In this document: positions 12,439 through 15,553 of the stretch, one piece after another
Layout of the letters: the number at the start of each line of letters is the position of its first letter
Numbering within the stretch: the stretch's first letter is position 1
Assembly (NCBI GenBank): GCA_019425045.1
Contig: JAHYYI010000034.1
Location: forward strand, 2,546-18,098
Source: Collinsella sp.
Lineage (GTDB): Bacteria > Actinomycetota > Coriobacteriia > Coriobacteriales > Coriobacteriaceae
Reading direction: 5' to 3'
Length of the DNA: 15,553 nucleotides
Position numbers and translations under genes: made by a program
Notes under the pieces: model-generated
What the model was told of the DNA's origin: nothing
Database searches by the model: none
The model's input: the letters and a program-made list of their open reading frames with translations, nothing else

Positions 12439-14804
12439 TAGCGCTCGCCTCCTTCCATGACGGCTGCAATTTCTTCTTGGGTAAGCCCCAGCTCCTCGGC
12501 TGAAAGCTGCGACTGTGCGATCTCCAGGTACGCCGGGCAGCTGTGCAGCAGCTCCTCGTGTGTGCCAGTGCCCACCACGTGGCCGTCGTCGAGCACGATA
12601 ATCTGGTCGGCGTGCATGATGGTCGCGATGCGCTGGGCCACGACCACGAGTGCGGCGTCGGTAACGTTTTTGGCCAGCTCCTCGCGCAGGCGCGCGTCGG
12701 TCTTGTAGTCGAGGGCACTAAACGAGTCATCGAACACCACGACCTCGGGCTTTTTGGCCAGCGCGCGGGCGATGGCCAGGCGCTGGCGCTGGCCGCCCGA
12801 GACATTGGATCCGCCCTGGCTGATGGGGGAGTCGTAGCCGCCCTCGCGCTCGGCGATAAAGTCCTCCGCCTGGGCGACGCGTGCCGCCTGGCGCATATCC
12901 TCGTCACTCACCATATCGCCGGCAAACTTGAGGTTGCTCTCGACGGTGCCCGAGAACAGGCGACCCTGCTGCGGGATATAACCAATACGGCGGCGTAGCT
13001 CGGAAAGGGTCATGTCACGCACGTCGATGCCGTCGAGTGAAATGCTGCCGCCTGTGACGTCGTACAGGCGCGGAATCAGCTGCACGAGCGTGGACTTGCC
13101 CGAGCCCGTGGAGCCAATGATGCCGAGCATCTGACCGGCATGCGTGGTGAAGTTCACGCCGCTGATGACATCGGCGCGGGCATCGGGATACTGGAAGCTC
13201 ACGTCGCGGAAGGTGAGCTCACCGCGCGGCGCGCTGGCCGTGGGCAGTTTGGGCGAGGCGGGGTCGTTGATGCTCGTGGGGCAGGTGATGACCTCTTCCA
13301 CGCGCTCGGCTGCGACCTCGGCGCGGGGCAGGATGACCGAAACCATGGTGAGGATCATAAACGCCATGACGATCTGCATGGTGTAGGAGATAAACGCCAT
13401 CATGTTGCCGACCTGCATCACGCCGTCGGACACGCCCTGCGCGCCAAACCAGACGATAAGCACGGTGATGCAATTCATGACCAGCATCATGAGCGGCATC
13501 ATAAAGCTCATGGCGCGGTTGGTGTAGAGCTGCGTGGTCATCAGGTCGAGCGAAGCCTTGTCAAAACGCTCGAGCTCATGCTCCTCGCGGTTGAACGAGC
13601 GGATAGGCATAAGGCCGTCGAGCAGCTCGCGGGCGGTAAGGTTCACGCGGTCCACAAAGCTCTGCATCTTTTTGAATTTGGGCATAGTGAGGCCCATAAG
13701 CACGCCGACGACGGCCGAGACCGCGATGATGGCCACGGCGATGGTCCACTCCAGGCCGGTGTGGTTGGCCAGGACGCGCATGACGGCGACGATGCCCATG
13801 ACGGGCGCCATCAGACACATGCGGATAAACAGGGTTGCGGCCATCTGAATTTGCTGAATGTCGTTGGTGCAGCGGGTGATGAGCGAGGCCTGGCTAAACT
13901 TGCCCACCTCGGCCGGCGAGAAGTGCATAACCTTGTTGAAGGTCTCGCGGCGCAGGTCGCGTGCGATGGAGCAGGCGGTGCGCGAAGCCACGGCACCGGT
14001 CAGGATGGTGGCGACCAGCGACACCAGACACAGACCAAACATCGTGGTCGCCATGCGGCCCAGGTAGGCGTTCTGCACGTCGGCGGGGTCGATGCCCTGC
14101 GCCTTGTACTCGTCCTGTACATAGCTCACGGCGCGCTGGGTGACGATGGAGCCCGACATGGAGCCCATTTTGTCCGCCATTTCGTTGGCGCCCTCGACGA
14201 GCTTGCTTTGGTCTACCAGACCGCCCTCGACACCCAGGCGCAGGCTCTTCATGGTGATCTTGCCGCCGTCGGCGTCGATCTGCTTTTGCATATTCTGCGC
14301 CGCTGCGGCCTTCTGCTGCATCTCGGCGAGCTGCTCGGGCGTCATCGCTGCCATTTGCTCGGGCGTGGGCATGGCCTGAGCGGCGTCGCCGTCTTTCTCG
14401 CTGGACGTGCCGGTCATGTCTCCCATGGAGTCGGCGTCGATGCCCTGGTTGAGCGAAAGGACGACGGTCTCGGGCAGGCTCATAATGTCGGTAATTTTGC
14501 CTCCATCGGCACGCTCTTCCTCGGTGCCCTTGTACGTTCGAATGCCGTTTTTGTCAGCCTTGCTAAACACGGCCTCCACAGCCTTGGCGTCCTTGGCGCT
14601 CATGAAGAGTTCGAGGTCGTCGAGCGATTCGGCGCGAATGGTGTCGGGCACGGGCGAGGCGATGCCGCCTTGCTGCACGCCCACGTCGACGATGTCGCTC
14701 ATATAGGTAGGCAGCGCCAGATCGGCGTTGCAGCTGATTACGATAAGTACGATAGCTGTGAACAGTGCCAGGACGTGCTTTTTAAAGAGCTTGAGAATCC
14801 TCAC
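12438..14804 (-). CDS. ABC exporter half-transporter with degenerate ATPase site and large ectodomain insertion
   Basis: A 788-residue partner of the downstream exporter, about 200 longer than typical half-transporters. Helix one (about 10-30) is followed by an extracytoplasmic insertion of about 210 residues (40-250), including a Met/Ala/Gln-rich segment with two tandem units TPEQMAAM and TPEQLAEM (147-162). Five further helices follow (about 252-495). The ATPase domain has Walker A GSTGSGKST (564-572) and signature VSGGQ (668-672). However, Asp693 replaces the catalytic Glu in VVVFDD, and Gln724 replaces the switch His in VAQRIAT. This is the degenerate half of a heterodimer. The start is a GTG at 14804 overlapping the MarR stop by four bases (GTGA), with AAAGGAGA upstream. 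Confidence 0.94.
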   Translation of the reverse strand: MRILKLFKKHVLALFTAIVLIVISCNADLALPTYMSDIVDVGVQQGGIASPVPDTIRAESLDDLELFMSAKDAKAVEAVFSKADKNGIRTYKGTEEERADGGKITDIMSLPETVVLSLNQGIDADSMGDMTGTSSEKDGDAAQAMPTPEQMAAMTPEQLAEMQQKAAAAQNMQKQIDADGGKITMKSLRLGVEGGLVDQSKLVEGANEMADKMGSMSGSIVTQRAVSYVQDEYKAQGIDPADVQNAYLGRMATTMFGLCLVSLVATILTGAVASRTACSIARDLRRETFNKVMHFSPAEVGKFSQASLITRCTNDIQQIQMAATLFIRMCLMAPVMGIVAVMRVLANHTGLEWTIAVAIIAVSAVVGVLMGLTMPKFKKMQSFVDRVNLTARELLDGLMPIRSFNREEHELERFDKASLDLMTTQLYTNRAMSFMMPLMMLVMNCITVLIVWFGAQGVSDGVMQVGNMMAFISYTMQIVMAFMILTMVSVILPRAEVAAERVEEVITCPTSINDPASPKLPTASAPRGELTFRDVSFQYPDARADVISGVNFTTHAGQMLGIIGSTGSGKSTLVQLIPRLYDVTGGSISLDGIDVRDMTLSELRRRIGYIPQQGRLFSGTVESNLKFAGDMVSDEDMRQAARVAQAEDFIAEREGGYDSPISQGGSNVSGGQRQRLAIARALAKKPEVVVFDDSFSALDYKTDARLREELAKNVTDAALVVVAQRIATIMHADQIIVLDDGHVVGTGTHEELLHSCPAYLEIAQSQLSAEELGLTQEEIAAVMEGGER

Positions 14805-15250
14805 TCGGCATCTCTCCTTTCTTGATTGCGGTCGATAATTTCGTTGGCACGTCTTAGAAGGCGCACCATCTCTTGGGTATCTGTTTCGCCGAGCTGCTCG
14901 AGGAAGGCCGCGGTGCGCTCCTCGAATTCCCGTCGTTTGATTTCGAGATCCTGGAATCCCTTGTCGGTCACCGTGACGTGTACGCGACGACGGTCGGTCT
15001 TTGAGTGCTCGCGCTCGACCCAGCCCTTGGCTTCGAGAGCGCGTAGGATATTGGCGATGCGGGCGCTCGAGACCCAGGCGCGATCGGCGAGTTCGCTCGG
15101 CGTGAGCGAACCGCCAGCGAGCATGAGGGCGCGCATGACGGCCATCTCGCCGCCGAGGGCTTTGTCCGCAAAGCGCGAAATGCGCTGATGCATGCTGCCG
15201 AACTCGGTAAGGAGCTGACGCCCAAGTTCACGGAAATCGATATCTTCCAC
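14801..15250 (-). CDS. MarR-family transcriptional regulator
   Basis: A 149-residue winged-helix repressor type. The helix-turn-helix is at about 49-72 (LTPSELADRAWVSSARIANI) and the wing carries DRRRVHVTVTDKG (86-98), the MarR hallmark; long terminal helices (7-30 and 100-145) would form the dimer interface. It is the first gene of a three-gene operon with two overlapping exporter genes, so it most likely represses its own operon until an exported compound binds. The start is a GTG at 15250 with AGGGG about six bases upstream. An inverted repeat covers this start codon. Confidence 0.93.
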   Translation of the reverse strand: MEDIDFRELGRQLLTEFGSMHQRISRFADKALGGEMAVMRALMLAGGSLTPSELADRAWVSSARIANILRALEAKGWVEREHSKTDRRRVHVTVTDKGFQDLEIKRREFEERTAAFLEQLGETDTQEMVRLLRRANEIIDRNQERRDAE

Positions 15251-15290
15251 CGAAAACCCCTAACACTAGAAACTATTTTCGGTGAAAGAT
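15242..15290. promoter_or_regulatory. inverted repeat over the marR-type start, candidate operator
   Basis: ATCTTCCACCGAAAA (15242-15256) and TTTTCGGTGAAAGAT (15276-15290) are inverted copies with one mismatch and a 19-base spacer. TATCAT on the minus strand (15294-15289), five of six matches to TATAAT, abuts the outer arm. MarR binding here would block RNA polymerase. In the mRNA, the same arms would pair and place the GTG start in a stem with the AGGGG site in the loop. Confidence 0.6.
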
Positions 15291-15553
15291 GATACCCCCG
15301 CACGCGCACCCTATACGGTAGATTTTGGGACATGCCTAGAAAACAACTTTTAGGCGACCTCCGTACACCGTCGGTATCAGCAAAGTTAGGGGTAGATCTC
15401 TGAGCACGTCCTAAAGCCCACTCAGAGGCACTTTACCCTGCTAAAGCTGACATAACAGCTAGAGTGAACGTCGTACAAAGGCAAGGAAAAAACTAAACAA
15501 ATCGGTGAACGGTAGTTGTTCACGCTCGCATTTCCTGCGGGTTTGTAAAAAAC
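15291..15553. other. non-coding end region with several hairpins
   Basis: No convincing gene is seen. Potential stems are GCCTAGAAAA/TTTTAGGC (15334-15355, one bulge); a nested set with TTAG, GGGTA and CTCTGAG (15386-15404) facing CTCAGAG, TACCC and CTAA (15421-15444); AGCTG/CAGCT (15445-15460); and GTGAAC/GTTCAC (15505-15523). The base composition is more A+T-rich than the coding regions. It could be the leader of a plus-strand gene beyond the window or a small structured RNA; no known RNA family signature was recognised. Confidence 0.35.

Noticed and set aside
13140..14825. Long plus-strand open frame (561 codons) opposite the first exporter half
   Set aside because: Histidine-, glycine- and aspartate-rich translation typical of the antisense of a high-GC gene; the minus strand encodes a clear ABC transporter.
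15381..15460. tmRNA-like tag and pseudoknot pattern on the minus strand
   Set aside because: A short run reads SALAG-stop followed by a stem, but there is no tRNA-like T-arm or matching ends, and too little space before the MarR gene.

Overview
The window reads as a chromosomal segment from a moderately GC-rich actinobacterium. A Collinsella-like member of the Coriobacteriia is my best guess, inferred from overall style: high-GC coding sequence, GTG and TTG starts preceded by clear GGAG-type ribosome binding sites, and a Bce-type exporter beside a MarR-controlled heterodimeric ABC exporter. I ran no database search. No rRNA, tRNA, CRISPR array, transposase or integrase gene was found.

Layout from left to right. 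Positions 1-541 (-) hold the first 180 residues of a DeoR-family regulator, cut by the window edge. It diverges from a class II ketose-bisphosphate aldolase (876-1733, +). A 151-bp nested palindrome (1758-1908) follows and separates the aldolase from a convergent minus-strand pair: a HAD phosphatase (1958-2581) and, upstream of it, an AraC-type regulator (2638-3576). A 488-bp stretch without a convincing gene (3577-4064) may contain decayed coding sequence. Next comes the most unusual gene, a single-frame fusion of a MutT-like Nudix domain to a Vsr-type mismatch endonuclease (4065-5054, -). Divergent from it is a two-gene Bce-type ABC exporter: ATPase 5203-5988 and ten-helix permease 5978-8230.

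The gap at 8231-8981 is packed with secondary structure: two terminators with nearly the same stem, a 121-bp imperfect palindrome between them, a hairpin with tandem direct repeats, a 99-bp imperfect palindrome, and a hairpin that touches the stop codon of the next gene. DAHP synthase (8982-10013, -) starts the shikimate pathway. Its flanks carry a 45-nt inverted repeat (8515-8559 and 10103-10147). Upstream of it lies a 238-bp element bounded by 35-bp terminal inverted repeats (10222-10459), then a bidirectional terminator.

The right third is a tightly overlapping minus-strand operon: MarR regulator (14801-15250), then two ABC exporter half-transporters (12438-14804 and 10582-12438). The nucleotide-binding motifs of the two halves complement each other as expected for a heterodimer with one degenerate ATP site. 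An inverted repeat over the MarR start codon is a likely autoregulatory operator. The last 260 bases contain several hairpins but no recognisable gene.

Three themes stand out: the Nudix-Vsr fusion (nucleotide-pool cleansing joined to mismatch repair), two regulated peptide/drug efflux systems, and an unusual density of long palindromic intergenic elements. At least four of these elements are built as outer arms around inner hairpins or as terminal inverted repeats.
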